Assembly (NCBI GenBank): GCA_049841155.1
Contig: JASGHI010000003.1
Location: 1,178,001 to 1,242,000 of the forward strand
Length of the DNA stretch: 64,000 bases
Direction of reading: 5' to 3'
Origin: ZC4RG30 sp049841155
GTDB taxonomy: Bacteria > Pseudomonadota > Gammaproteobacteria > Steroidobacterales > Steroidobacteraceae
The position numbers and the translations under genes are program-made. Below, in pieces: positions 42,649 to 50,186 of this stretch; within the stretch, counting starts at the first letter, position 1; each line of letters starts with the position of its first letter. A model generated the notes under the pieces. It had not been told where the DNA came from, ran no database searches, and was given only the letters and a program-made list of their open reading frames with translations.

Positions 42649-44306
42649 TCATCCTTCTGGACCCAGTCCTTGACGACCTGGGCCACGCGCGCAGGGTCCT
42701 TGGCCACCAGATTGCGCGCCTGCACGATCTGCTGTTCATAGGCAATGGCGCCCCCGGGGCCTGTTGCAGCGGCCTGGACTGCAGGCGCAAGCGCGGCTTC
42801 GCCGCCTGCCGCGCCGGCCAGCTGCGGCGGCGCCAGCGCAACCTTGGCCGCAGAGGTCAGGCTGCGCAGCAGCGGCCGCAGCACGAACAGCACCAGCAGC
42901 AACACCATCGCAAACCCCGTCAGCAGCTTCGCGATGTCACGCACCATGGGCCGTTCCCACAGCGGTATGGATTCGATCTGCTGCGCCTGAACGGCGGCCT
43001 CCGGCAGGAAGCTCTGGTTCACAACTGAAACACGGTCACCGCGCGCCTCATCGAAGCCCACCGCATCGCGCACCAGTGTGGTGATGCGCGCCAGCTGGTC
43101 CTCGCTCAACGGCGTCTCGGTGACCTTGCCCTCGGCATCGGTGGTGCGCAGGTTGTCGATGACCACGGCCACCGACAGGCGCTGCAGCCGGCCCGCCGGC
43201 TGGCGCGTGTAGGCCACGGTGCGGTCGATCTCGTAATTGCGCGTAGCCTGGCGCGACTGGTTGTCCGGCGCCGCGGCCAGTGTTGCCGCATCCGCACCGG
43301 CCACTGCGCCGGCCGGAGCCGCCGCCGCAGCCACGGACTGGCCCGGAGGCAGCGCCGTTCCACCCTGTGGCGGCTGGTTCGTCAGTGCTCCCGGCACGCC
43401 CTGGGAGCCGCCCGCACCGCTGCGGCTGGACTCCTCCGAGGTCTGCTCGCTGCGCACGATCTGGCTGTCGGGCCGGTACTGTTCGCGCGCTTCCTCGGTG
43501 GAAGCCATCTCGATCTGCGCGACCACCTGTGCGCGCACCCGGCCCGCACCCAGCAGCGGCGTCAGCAGCGATTCGATGCGCTGGGAATAGTCCTCCTCCA
43601 TGCGCCGCGCCACTTCCATCTGCTGTTCGCGGGCGGCGAATTCACCATTCTTGTCCGGCGCCGACAGCAACCGCCCCTGGCTGTCCACCACGGTGACATT
43701 GTCGGCAGAGAGTTCGGGAATGCTCGACGCCACCAGATTCACGATGGAGGTCACCTGCTCGCGCTCCAGGCGGCGGCCCGAATGCAGCTGCAGGAACACC
43801 GAGGCGCTCCCCGGCCGCCGGTCGCGCACGAAGGCCGACTGCTGCGGCACGGCCAGATGCACGCGCGCCCCCTCGACACCGCGCACGTTGGCGATGGTGC
43901 GCGCCAGTTCGGTTTCCAGCGCATGCTGGTAGCGGGCATTTTCCATGAACTGGCTCACGCCGAAACCCGGGTCCTTCTCCATCAGCGAGAAACCGCCCGC
44001 ACCGGGCAGCCCCTTGGCCGCGAGCTTCAGGCGCGCATCGCTGACGCGCTCCGAAGGCACCATGATCGAGCCGCTGCCGCTCTCGATGCGATAGGGAATG
44101 CCGTTCTGCTCCAGTGACTGCACCACCTGCGCCGCATCGCTGTCGGCCAGGTTGCCGAACAGCAGGCTGTAGTTGGGCCCCTGGGACCACAGCGCCACGC
44201 CCACGCCGACGGCAATTGCCGCGGCGACGCCCACCAGCAGCAACAGGGAGCGGATGCCGGCCATGGCGGCCGGAACCGGTATGGGAAGTTTCTGCGATTC
44301 GCTCAC
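42645..44306 (-). CDS. fliF: Flagellar MS-ring protein FliF
   Basis: A 553-residue protein with two membrane helices (SLLLLVGVAAAIAVGVGVALW at about 20-40 and LLTGFAMVLLLVLFVLRPLL near 460-482), ring-building domains between, and a cytoplasmic C-terminus whose last ~25 residues (ARNLVAKDPARVAQVVKDWVQKDE) are the FliG-binding segment. That segment is fully conserved here although no fliG follows. The RGVEGARVHLAVPQQSAFVRD stretch near 135 is typical. It starts 14 bp after fliE. Confidence 0.96.
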   Translation of the reverse strand: MSESQKLPIPVPAAMAGIRSLLLLVGVAAAIAVGVGVALWSQGPNYSLLFGNLADSDAAQVVQSLEQNGIPYRIESGSGSIMVPSERVSDARLKLAAKGLPGAGGFSLMEKDPGFGVSQFMENARYQHALETELARTIANVRGVEGARVHLAVPQQSAFVRDRRPGSASVFLQLHSGRRLEREQVTSIVNLVASSIPELSADNVTVVDSQGRLLSAPDKNGEFAAREQQMEVARRMEEDYSQRIESLLTPLLGAGRVRAQVVAQIEMASTEEAREQYRPDSQIVRSEQTSEESSRSGAGGSQGVPGALTNQPPQGGTALPPGQSVAAAAAPAGAVAGADAATLAAAPDNQSRQATRNYEIDRTVAYTRQPAGRLQRLSVAVVIDNLRTTDAEGKVTETPLSEDQLARITTLVRDAVGFDEARGDRVSVVNQSFLPEAAVQAQQIESIPLWERPMVRDIAKLLTGFAMVLLLVLFVLRPLLRSLTSAAKVALAPPQLAGAAGGEAALAPAVQAAATGPGGAIAYEQQIVQARNLVAKDPARVAQVVKDWVQKDE

Positions 44307-44320
44307 TTATTCGGTCCTGT

Positions 44321-44662
44321 CTAGATCGGCATGTTCATGATGTCCTGGTACGCACTGACCAGGCGGTTGCGCACTTCGGCAGTGGCGCGCAAGGCGACGC
44401 TGGCCTTCTGCGATTCCAGCATCACCTGCGAGAGCTCCACGCCCGGCACGCCACGCTCGAACTGCGCGGCGAGCTGCGAGGCCTGCAGCTGGGTTTCGTT
44501 CACGCGGTCCAGCCCCTGCTTGAGCACATTGGCAAAGCTCGTGGCCGGCTGCGCCTGGGCCGCACCAGGCTGCTCGGGGCGCAGCGTCGGCGCATTGATC
44601 CTGGTCTGTTGCTGCAGCTGGCGGATCTGTGCCAGCACGCTGTCGATGTGGAGATTGCTCAT
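44321..44662 (-). CDS. fliE: Flagellar rod/MS-ring junction protein FliE
   Basis: A 113-residue helical protein. The C-terminal FliE signature FANVLKQGLDRVNETQLQASQLAAQFERGVPGVELSQVMLESQKASVALRATAEVRNRLVSAYQDIMNMPI is complete (written here as a continuous description of residues 43-113: it runs from FANVL to MNMPI). FliE joins the MS ring to the rod. The short start at 44662 (MSNLHIDSVL) is used; the longer reading frame is not conserved. It lies 16 bp after the first sigma-54 activator gene. Confidence 0.9.
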   Translation of the reverse strand: MSNLHIDSVLAQIRQLQQQTRINAPTLRPEQPGAAQAQPATSFANVLKQGLDRVNETQLQASQLAAQFERGVPGVELSQVMLESQKASVALRATAEVRNRLVSAYQDIMNMPI

Positions 44663-44678
44663 GCGGATCGGACTCCTT

Positions 44679-45716
44679 TCAGGCCGCCGGCACCTGGATG
44701 CCGGAAGTACGCAGTTGCGCGAGCTTGTAGCGCAGCGTGCGCGGACTGATGCCGAGCTTCTCGGCCACCTCGCGGCGCGTCGCCGCGCCGTCGAGCGCCG
44801 CGAGCAGGATCTGCCGCTCGGCGGCCCGCAGGCTGCCGCGCAGCGCCCTGCCCGCATCGGGCGTGGATGGCGGCGCCGCCGCCATGGAGACCTCCGTGAT
44901 CCCTGCCAGGCTCTCGAAGCGGATGTGCTCCGGACCGATCACCGGGCCGCTGGCGAGAATCAGTGCCCGCTGCAGCAGGTTGTCCAGTTCGCGGATGTTG
45001 CCGGGCCAGCCGTAGGTCAGCAGAAGCTGCGCGGCATCGGCCGACAACGCCGGAATCCTCGTGCCCGGCACACAACGCGACTCCAGCAGCCGCATGGCCA
45101 GCGGCAACACGTCATCGCGCCGCTCGCGCAACGGCGGCAACGACATCGGGAATACGCACAGCCGGTAGTACAGATCCTCGCGGAAGCGCCCCGCGCGCAC
45201 TTCGCTGCGCAGGTCGCGGTTGGTCGTGGCGAGCACGCGCACGTCGAGGCTCACCATGGCACGGGCACCGAGGCGCTCCACCTCGCGCTCCTGCAGCACA
45301 CGCAGCAATTTCGCCTGCAGCGACAGCGGCATTTCGGTGATCTCGTCCAGCAGCAGCGTGCCGCCCTGGGCCTGCTCGAACTTGCCGGGATGCGCCGCCG
45401 TGGCGCCGGTGAAGGCGCCGCGCTCATAGCCGAACAGCATTGCCTCCAGCATGTTCTCGGGGATCGCCGCGCAGTTGATGGCGACGAAGGGCGCCTGGGC
45501 GCGCTGCGAGCGGTCGTGGATGAAGCGGGCCAGCACTTCCTTGCCGGTGCCCGATTCGCCGTTGATCAGCACGGTGCAGTCGGTGACTGCCACACGCGCG
45601 GCCAGCTGGTACAGCGCACGCGACGAGGCGGCCACAACCACCGGCTCGCGCCGCACCGACGGAATCTCTTCGATGTCCTGCATGTCCGGTAGAAGAGCAA
45701 TATCCGTGCCGGCCAT
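44679..45716 (-). CDS. Sigma-54 activator, FleR/FlbD-like, without a receiver domain
   Basis: A 345-residue protein made of an AAA+ sigma-54 activation domain and a Fis-type DNA-binding end. It has Walker A GESGTGKE at 53-60, the sigma-54-contacting GAFTGA at 100-105, LLLDEITEMP near 125 and a C-terminal helix-turn-helix ATRREVAEKLGISPRTLRYKLAQL near 310-335. FleR of Pseudomonas has an N-terminal receiver phosphorylated by FleS; only ~30 residues precede the AAA+ domain here and no fleS is present. The protein may be constitutively active or controlled by another partner. It stands directly upstream of fliE. Confidence 0.88.
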   Translation of the reverse strand: MAGTDIALLPDMQDIEEIPSVRREPVVVAASSRALYQLAARVAVTDCTVLINGESGTGKEVLARFIHDRSQRAQAPFVAINCAAIPENMLEAMLFGYERGAFTGATAAHPGKFEQAQGGTLLLDEITEMPLSLQAKLLRVLQEREVERLGARAMVSLDVRVLATTNRDLRSEVRAGRFREDLYYRLCVFPMSLPPLRERRDDVLPLAMRLLESRCVPGTRIPALSADAAQLLLTYGWPGNIRELDNLLQRALILASGPVIGPEHIRFESLAGITEVSMAAAPPSTPDAGRALRGSLRAAERQILLAALDGAATRREVAEKLGISPRTLRYKLAQLRTSGIQVPAA

Positions 45717-45763
45717 GCCCTGCCTCCCCCGTGAACGGCGTCACGGAAAAGGCATCCCGATCG

Positions 45764-46915
45764 TCAATCCTCCGACGATTCGTCCGCGCTGCCGATGCCG
45801 AATTTGCGCAGCTTCTCCACCAGGGTGGTGCGGCGCAGCCCCAGCAGGCGCGCAGCCTGCGCGACAATGCCTTCCGAGCGCTCCAGCGCCTGGCGGATCA
45901 GCGTTTCCTCGATGGCCGACACATGGGCGCGCAGGTCGATTCCACCCGGCGGCAGGATCGTGCCGCCGGGGGTGGCCGGCGCCGGCTCCTCCAGCAGCAG
46001 CAAGGCCTCGCGTTCACTGAGCGGATCCACGTCTTGAGGCCCGGGACGGCAGGGTTCGGCAACGCGCGGCGCGGGCAGCAGCGCCGGCACGCGGTCGGCC
46101 GCGGCATCGGGCTCGAAATCCCGCGGCAGGTAGCGCGGCGGCAGATCGGCTGTGCCGACCAGCCGGCCACCGCAGATGATGGATAGCCGCTCGACGAGAT
46201 TGCCCAGCTCGCGCACATTGCCCGGCCAGAGATAGCGCATCAGGCAGTCCATTGCCGTGGCGGAGAGCTGCACGCGCGGCCGCCCCGCGGCGACATTCAG
46301 ATCGGAGAAATCGCGCACCAGCATCGGCAGGTCCGCAATGCGCGAACGCAGTGAGGGCATCTCGATCGGAAACACATTGAGACGGTAGAACAGGTCCTCG
46401 CGGAAGGCACCGCGGGCGATGGCCTCCTCGAGATTGCGGTGGGTCGCGGCGATGATGCGCACATTGCAGCGGTACTGCAGCGCGCTGCCCACGCGCTCGA
46501 ACACCCGCTCCTGCAGCACCCGCAGCAGCTTCACCTGCATGGGCAGGCTCATGTCGCCGATCTCGTCCAGGAACAGCGTGCCGCCCTCGGCCAGTTCGAA
46601 ACGTCCCTTGCGGGTGGCCACCGCGCCGGTGAAGGCCCCCTTCTCGTGGCCGAACAACTCGCTCTCCAGCAGCTCCGCCGGAATGGCGCCGCAGTTCACC
46701 GCAATGAAGGGCCGGTTGCGGCGTGGACTGGCGTGATGGATGGCGCGCGCCACCACCTCCTTGCCGGTGCCGGATTCACCCAGCACCAGCACGCTGGAAT
46801 CATGCGCGGCGACGATTTCGATCAGCGAGCGCACCTGCGCCGTTGCCGGCGACAGGCCGGTGGGCCCTGCAAGCGTCGTGGTTGCCGCCAGTACATCGTG
46901 TTCTGCTGTCGCCAT
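45764..46915 (-). CDS. Sigma-54 activator, FleQ-like, without the N-terminal receiver domain
   Basis: A 383-residue protein. Walker A GESGTGKE is at 46-53, GAFTGA at 93-98, FLDEIGDM near 117 and a Fis-type helix-turn-helix near 345-372 (RSEGIVAQAARLLGLRRTTLVEKLRKFGI). FleQ of Pseudomonas has about 490 residues with an N-terminal receiver-like domain; here only 40 residues precede the ATPase core. The LFRS motif that binds cyclic di-GMP in FleQ is not visible. The ATG at 46915 is preferred over an upstream start with a poorly conserved leader. It is probably the master activator of the flagellar sigma-54 promoters. Confidence 0.88.
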   Translation of the reverse strand: MATAEHDVLAATTTLAGPTGLSPATAQVRSLIEIVAAHDSSVLVLGESGTGKEVVARAIHHASPRRNRPFIAVNCGAIPAELLESELFGHEKGAFTGAVATRKGRFELAEGGTLFLDEIGDMSLPMQVKLLRVLQERVFERVGSALQYRCNVRIIAATHRNLEEAIARGAFREDLFYRLNVFPIEMPSLRSRIADLPMLVRDFSDLNVAAGRPRVQLSATAMDCLMRYLWPGNVRELGNLVERLSIICGGRLVGTADLPPRYLPRDFEPDAAADRVPALLPAPRVAEPCRPGPQDVDPLSEREALLLLEEPAPATPGGTILPPGGIDLRAHVSAIEETLIRQALERSEGIVAQAARLLGLRRTTLVEKLRKFGIGSADESSED

Positions 46916-46998
46916 GAGACCGTATCCAATCACCCCTGTTGGTGATCGACATTGTCCCGGGTCGGTGGCGCCGGAAAAGTGACGCACTGCGACAGAAA

Positions 46999-47595
46999 TC
47001 AGTACATGCGCGTGATTCCAGTCTCACTTCCCGAGCGGCGCGGCTGACGGACTCCCGCCACCTGGCGGCGGTGGCGCCGGAAAGCCAGCTTTTCGAGCAG
47101 GTCCGCCGTCGCTTCTCCCGGCGGAGTGAAATTCACGCGCACCAGACCTTCCGGCGTGACGCGCATCACGCGCCCGATCAGCGTGATGGGCTGGGCCAGG
47201 CAGTCGCGCAGATAGATGTCCAGCAAACCGGTCTCGCCCACCTGGGGCGGCGACCCGCTGCGGAAATCCGCCCCCAGCGCATTGAAGCGCACTTCGACCG
47301 GCGGCGGCCGCCGCTGGCTGGCGGCAAGCAATTGCCCCAGCAGGTCGACCATGAGGTTCACCTTCACCTCCAGCCGCTGGAGGTCGGCGGCATGGGGGGA
47401 TTTGTCGTCGGGTTTCTCGACGCTGCCCTGTTCCTCGATGGCCAGCGCCACCTGCAGCGTTTTCACATTGCGGTCGGTGAGTGCGGCCACCGCAATGTCG
47501 TCCAGCGGCTGCGCCAGCCGCCGCCACATCACCGGCAGCACGTCCTGGCTGGCCAGTTCGTTGTGCAGGATGACGGTATCCACACCTTCGTACAT
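46999..47595 (-). CDS. PilZ-like domain protein of the flagellar locus
   Basis: A 198-residue protein. A helical N-terminal part (about 1-95) is followed by a C-terminal region (PPPVEVRFNALGADFRSGSPPQVGETGLLDIYLRDCLAQPITLIGRVMRVTPEGLVRVNFTPPGEATADLLEKLAFRRHR) that resembles a PilZ domain with the NxSxxG-like FNALGADF replacing the usual D/NxSxxG. PilZ proteins bind cyclic di-GMP and can act as flagellar brakes (FlgZ, YcgR), but the motif is degraded enough that binding is uncertain. It follows the FliT-like gene by 7 bp. Confidence 0.6.
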   Translation of the reverse strand: MYEGVDTVILHNELASQDVLPVMWRRLAQPLDDIAVAALTDRNVKTLQVALAIEEQGSVEKPDDKSPHAADLQRLEVKVNLMVDLLGQLLAASQRRPPPVEVRFNALGADFRSGSPPQVGETGLLDIYLRDCLAQPITLIGRVMRVTPEGLVRVNFTPPGEATADLLEKLAFRRHRRQVAGVRQPRRSGSETGITRMY

Positions 47596-47602
47596 GGTCC
47601 CT

Positions 47603-47863
47603 TCAGTTGCCGGGCGCCCCCAGCAGGTCTTCCAGAGTCCGGTCGGATTCGGCCACGGCCTGTTCCAGGGACTCCAGCGTCGCAAGATTCACCGGCGCAT
47701 GCTCCTGGGCGACCAGGTCGCGCAGCAGGCGCCGGCGTACCGACATCAGATCCCGCACCTCGCCCGGCTGACGCCCGTCACGGACGCTGCGGACCAGCTG
47801 CGCGGTCGATGCCATCACTCCCTGTACTAGCAAGCGGCGTGCCGCCCGCGTATCGCCAATCAT
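47603..47863 (-). CDS. Small FliT-like flagellar chaperone
   Basis: An 86-residue, all-helical protein rich in Leu, Arg and Glu (MIGDTRAARRLLVQGVMAST ... RRLLRDLVAQEHAPVNLATL). Its start overlaps the fliS stop by 4 bp. The position directly after fliS and the length fit FliT, the chaperone of the FliD cap protein, but sequence identity is too low to be sure. The longer reading frame is rejected because it would overlap nearly all of fliS. Confidence 0.6.
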   Translation of the reverse strand: MIGDTRAARRLLVQGVMASTAQLVRSVRDGRQPGEVRDLMSVRRRLLRDLVAQEHAPVNLATLESLEQAVAESDRTLEDLLGAPGN

Positions 47864-48261
47864 CCGGCGACCGTTCGCGGGGGAATCTGGATCCAGGCGC
47901 TGCGGATCTCGCGCAGCAGCAGCGCCACCTCGTCCAGCAGTTCCACCCGGTTCTCGAGATTGGCGCGCGTAAGCTGGCGGATGCTGTATTCGTAGAGATC
48001 GGCAAGATTCGCCGCAATGACGCCGCCGGCCTCCAGATTCAGGCTCCCGCGCAGCTCCTCGATGATGGCGACGCAGCGCTGGATCAGCTGCGCCTTGGAT
48101 TCCTGGGCGCCGGCCTTCATGGCACCGCTGGCTGCCGCCAGGCGCTCCAGCGCCCCGTCCATGAGGATCAGCACCAGCCGGTGCGGATCGGAGGCGGCAA
48201 CGCCGCCATGGGCAGCCACGGAGCGGTAGGCGGCAACACTGGATCTGCGGGCGAAGTCCAT
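47860..48261 (-). CDS. fliS: Flagellin export chaperone FliS
   Basis: A 133-residue helical protein with the FliS opening AAYRSVAAHGGVAASDPHRLVLILMDGALERLAAASGAM and the later IIEELRGSLNLEAGGVIAANLADLYEYSIRQLTRANLEN. It binds flagellin and keeps it from polymerising in the cytoplasm. A sigma-28 promoter with TCAA-N15-GCCGTTAA lies 33 bp upstream. The gene heads a fliS / fliT-like / PilZ-like operon. Confidence 0.95.
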   Translation of the reverse strand: MDFARRSSVAAYRSVAAHGGVAASDPHRLVLILMDGALERLAAASGAMKAGAQESKAQLIQRCVAIIEELRGSLNLEAGGVIAANLADLYEYSIRQLTRANLENRVELLDEVALLLREIRSAWIQIPPRTVAG

Positions 48262-48293
48262 TACTCGAAGTCTCCGTCAAGTCCTCAGTGAAC

Positions 48294-48320
48294 TTAACGG
48301 CAGGATAGACAGGGACTTGA
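48294..48320 (-). promoter_or_regulatory. Sigma-28 promoter before fliS
   Basis: On the minus strand TCAA, 15 bp, then GCCGTTAA. The spacing is exactly that of FliA promoters (TAAA-N15-GCCGATAA); the -10 differs at one base (T for A). It ends 33 bp before the fliS ATG. Confidence 0.7.
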
Positions 48321-48339
48321 GCCCGGATGAGTCCGGGCG

Positions 48340-49734
48340 CTACTTGCTGTTGCCGCTCGCCAGCTTCGACAGGCCGTCGAGCTGCTGCGTGAGGTAGCTC
48401 GAGGTGCTCTGCAGCTGACCCAGCAGCGTATCCATCGCGGTGAACTGCCGCTGATAGCGCGCCTCGACGATCTGCATGCGCGCATCGAGGGCATCGCGCT
48501 GCTTCTGCAGGTCCTTGAGTCGGTCCGAAAGAGTGGTGTTGCGGGCCGCCAGATCGCTGGTGGAGGAGAGCTTCTGATCGAGGAACTGGTCGAGCCTCAC
48601 AGCCACGCCGGACTCCGAGGCGAACACCCGCCCCACCGACGCCGGATCGGCTGCCATTGCCGCGTCGAACCGCTTACTGTCCAGCTCCAGCGTGCCCGAT
48701 ACAGACATGCTGATGCCGACGCTGGCGAGGCTGCGAAAATCGCCGCTGAGACCTGCGACCGGGTCGCTCACGAGCCGCCGCAGCTGCGTATCGATGCCGC
48801 GCAGCATGGCATCACCGAGCAACGGGCCGCCGGTCTTGGTGGCCGCATCGTAGGCCCCGAGCGCCTTCACCTGCGTGGCAAGCGCGTTGTAGGCCGCGAC
48901 AAAACCCTCCACGCGGCTGCGCATCTGCGCGTCGTCGCGCTCGATGGTCAGCGGCACCGTAGTACCGGCCTCGGCCGTCTTCAGGTTCAGCGTAACGCCA
49001 TCTATCGCGCCGCTGACCGTGTTCGACGCGCTGCGGATCTCGTAGCCGGAGACATAGGCCACCGCGTCCTGGGCCGCCACATCCTTTTCGGCATCAAAAT
49101 CGTTCAGCGCCTGAACCAGGCCGTCGAGCCCGGCGTCGGCGTTGCCCGCACTGACAGTGATGGCATTGGCCGCGCCGGTTTCGCTGCCGGCCAGCACCAG
49201 ATAGCTGCCCGTGCCGGTGGTGTCGCGGATCAGCATGGCGCGCACGCCGCGATTGTCCGGCGAATTGTTGATGGCATCGCGGATCGCGGCCAGAGTGTTG
49301 CTTCCCGCCCCCACCTCGATGCTGAACGAATTCTGGCCGACACCGATGGTCAATGTGCCGGTACCCACCACGCTGTCGGGACCCGATGCGAACAGCTGCG
49401 AGCCGAGCCGGGCCGCGGTGGCCAGCTGCCGCACCTCCACGTCATACCGGCCGGGAGCAGCGCTCGCCGTCGCGGTGGCCGTGAAGGCCTTTTCATCGGC
49501 GCTGGTGGCGGTGCGCGGCTCGAAGGTGCTGGGCGTCTTCAATGCGCTCAGCGCGCTCTCGAAAGTGGACAACGCACCCTTCAACTTGGACACGGCGCTG
49601 AGCTCTGCCGTAAGTCGCGTATCGGTCTTGGCCAGCCGCTCATCGGCCGGCTTGCGCTCGGCAGCCACCAGCTGCGAGACCATGGAGCTGATGTCGAGCC
49701 CCGAACCGATGCCGGTGGACGTGATGGTTGCCAT
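48340..49734 (-). CDS. fliD: Flagellar filament cap protein FliD
   Basis: A 464-residue protein with an N-terminal FliD domain (about 1-100: MATITSTGIGSGLDISSMVSQLVAAERKPADERLAK), a variable middle, and the helical C-terminal FliD domain (about 235-460) ending in QKQRDALDARMQIVEARYQRQFTAMDTLLGQLQSTSSYLTQQLDGLSK. It caps the growing filament and folds flagellin. It lies 12 bp after flaG. A 7-bp hairpin occurs after its stop, upstream of the fliS promoter. Confidence 0.95.
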   Translation of the reverse strand: MATITSTGIGSGLDISSMVSQLVAAERKPADERLAKTDTRLTAELSAVSKLKGALSTFESALSALKTPSTFEPRTATSADEKAFTATATASAAPGRYDVEVRQLATAARLGSQLFASGPDSVVGTGTLTIGVGQNSFSIEVGAGSNTLAAIRDAINNSPDNRGVRAMLIRDTTGTGSYLVLAGSETGAANAITVSAGNADAGLDGLVQALNDFDAEKDVAAQDAVAYVSGYEIRSASNTVSGAIDGVTLNLKTAEAGTTVPLTIERDDAQMRSRVEGFVAAYNALATQVKALGAYDAATKTGGPLLGDAMLRGIDTQLRRLVSDPVAGLSGDFRSLASVGISMSVSGTLELDSKRFDAAMAADPASVGRVFASESGVAVRLDQFLDQKLSSTSDLAARNTTLSDRLKDLQKQRDALDARMQIVEARYQRQFTAMDTLLGQLQSTSSYLTQQLDGLSKLASGNSK

Positions 49735-49746
49735 ATTTAGACTATC

Positions 49747-50109
49747 TCAGACGAACAGGTCCAGAAATGTGCTGGACCCCTCATTCAGCCGCTGCTGCAG
49801 CCGCAGCGCCTCCTCGCCCGGGATCTGCCGGATGACCGATCCGCTGGCGTCACGCACGATGATCACGGTCTGGTGGGAATCGGCATCGACCTGGAACTCC
49901 AGATCACGGGCCGTGGACTGCAGGTACTGGCGCAGATGCTCGGCCACATCGGCCAGCGTCTGCTGCAGATCCCGCCCGCTGCGCGGCTGCATCTGAATGG
50001 CCGCCACCGGCTGCACCGCCTTCACGTCGGCGGCCGGCGCGGCCGGGACCTGCGCTGCGACCGGCGCAGCGGAGGTGGATGTTGCATTGACTGGCTGGGT
50101 TGCTTGCAT
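49747..50109 (-). CDS. flaG: FlaG-family flagellar protein
   Basis: A 120-residue protein of the FlaG family: an Ala/Val/Pro-rich N-terminal half, then the conserved C-terminal half (ADVAEHLRQYLQSTARDLEFQVDADSHQTVIIVRDASGSVIRQIPGEEALRLQQRL). FlaG affects filament length and interacts with the FliD region. The start at 50109 has a GAGGAAG Shine-Dalgarno 7 bp upstream; an ATG 18 bp earlier has none. It is located after the fliC terminator. Confidence 0.88.
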   Translation of the reverse strand: MQATQPVNATSTSAAPVAAQVPAAPAADVKAVQPVAAIQMQPRSGRDLQQTLADVAEHLRQYLQSTARDLEFQVDADSHQTVIIVRDASGSVIRQIPGEEALRLQQRLNEGSSTFLDLFV

Positions 50110-50130
50110 GTCTTGCTTCCTCGCCAAAAG

Positions 50131-50163
50131 GGGTGGCGGGAATCATCCTGATCCCCGCCACCC
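50131..50163 (-). terminator. Rho-independent terminator after fliC
   Basis: GGGTGGCGGG and CCCGCCACCC form a 10-bp GC-rich stem (50131-50140 with 50154-50163, plus a C/G extension), followed on the minus strand by CTTTTGG. It begins 24 bp after the fliC stop and ends 22 bp before flaG, so most transcripts from the strong fliC promoter should stop here and flaG-fliD should receive read-through or another promoter. Confidence 0.75.
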
Positions 50164-50186
50164 TTGTCCCATGCAGTCGCCGCGGC

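Noticed and set aside
46921..46950. Inverted repeat ATCACC-N6-GGTGAT before the FleQ-like gene as an operator
   Set aside because: Six-base arms are too short to separate from chance in this composition, and no matching copies exist elsewhere in the window.
48322..48339. 7-bp hairpin after fliD as a terminator
   Set aside because: No T-run follows and the fliS promoter begins immediately; it could equally be a spacer structure.
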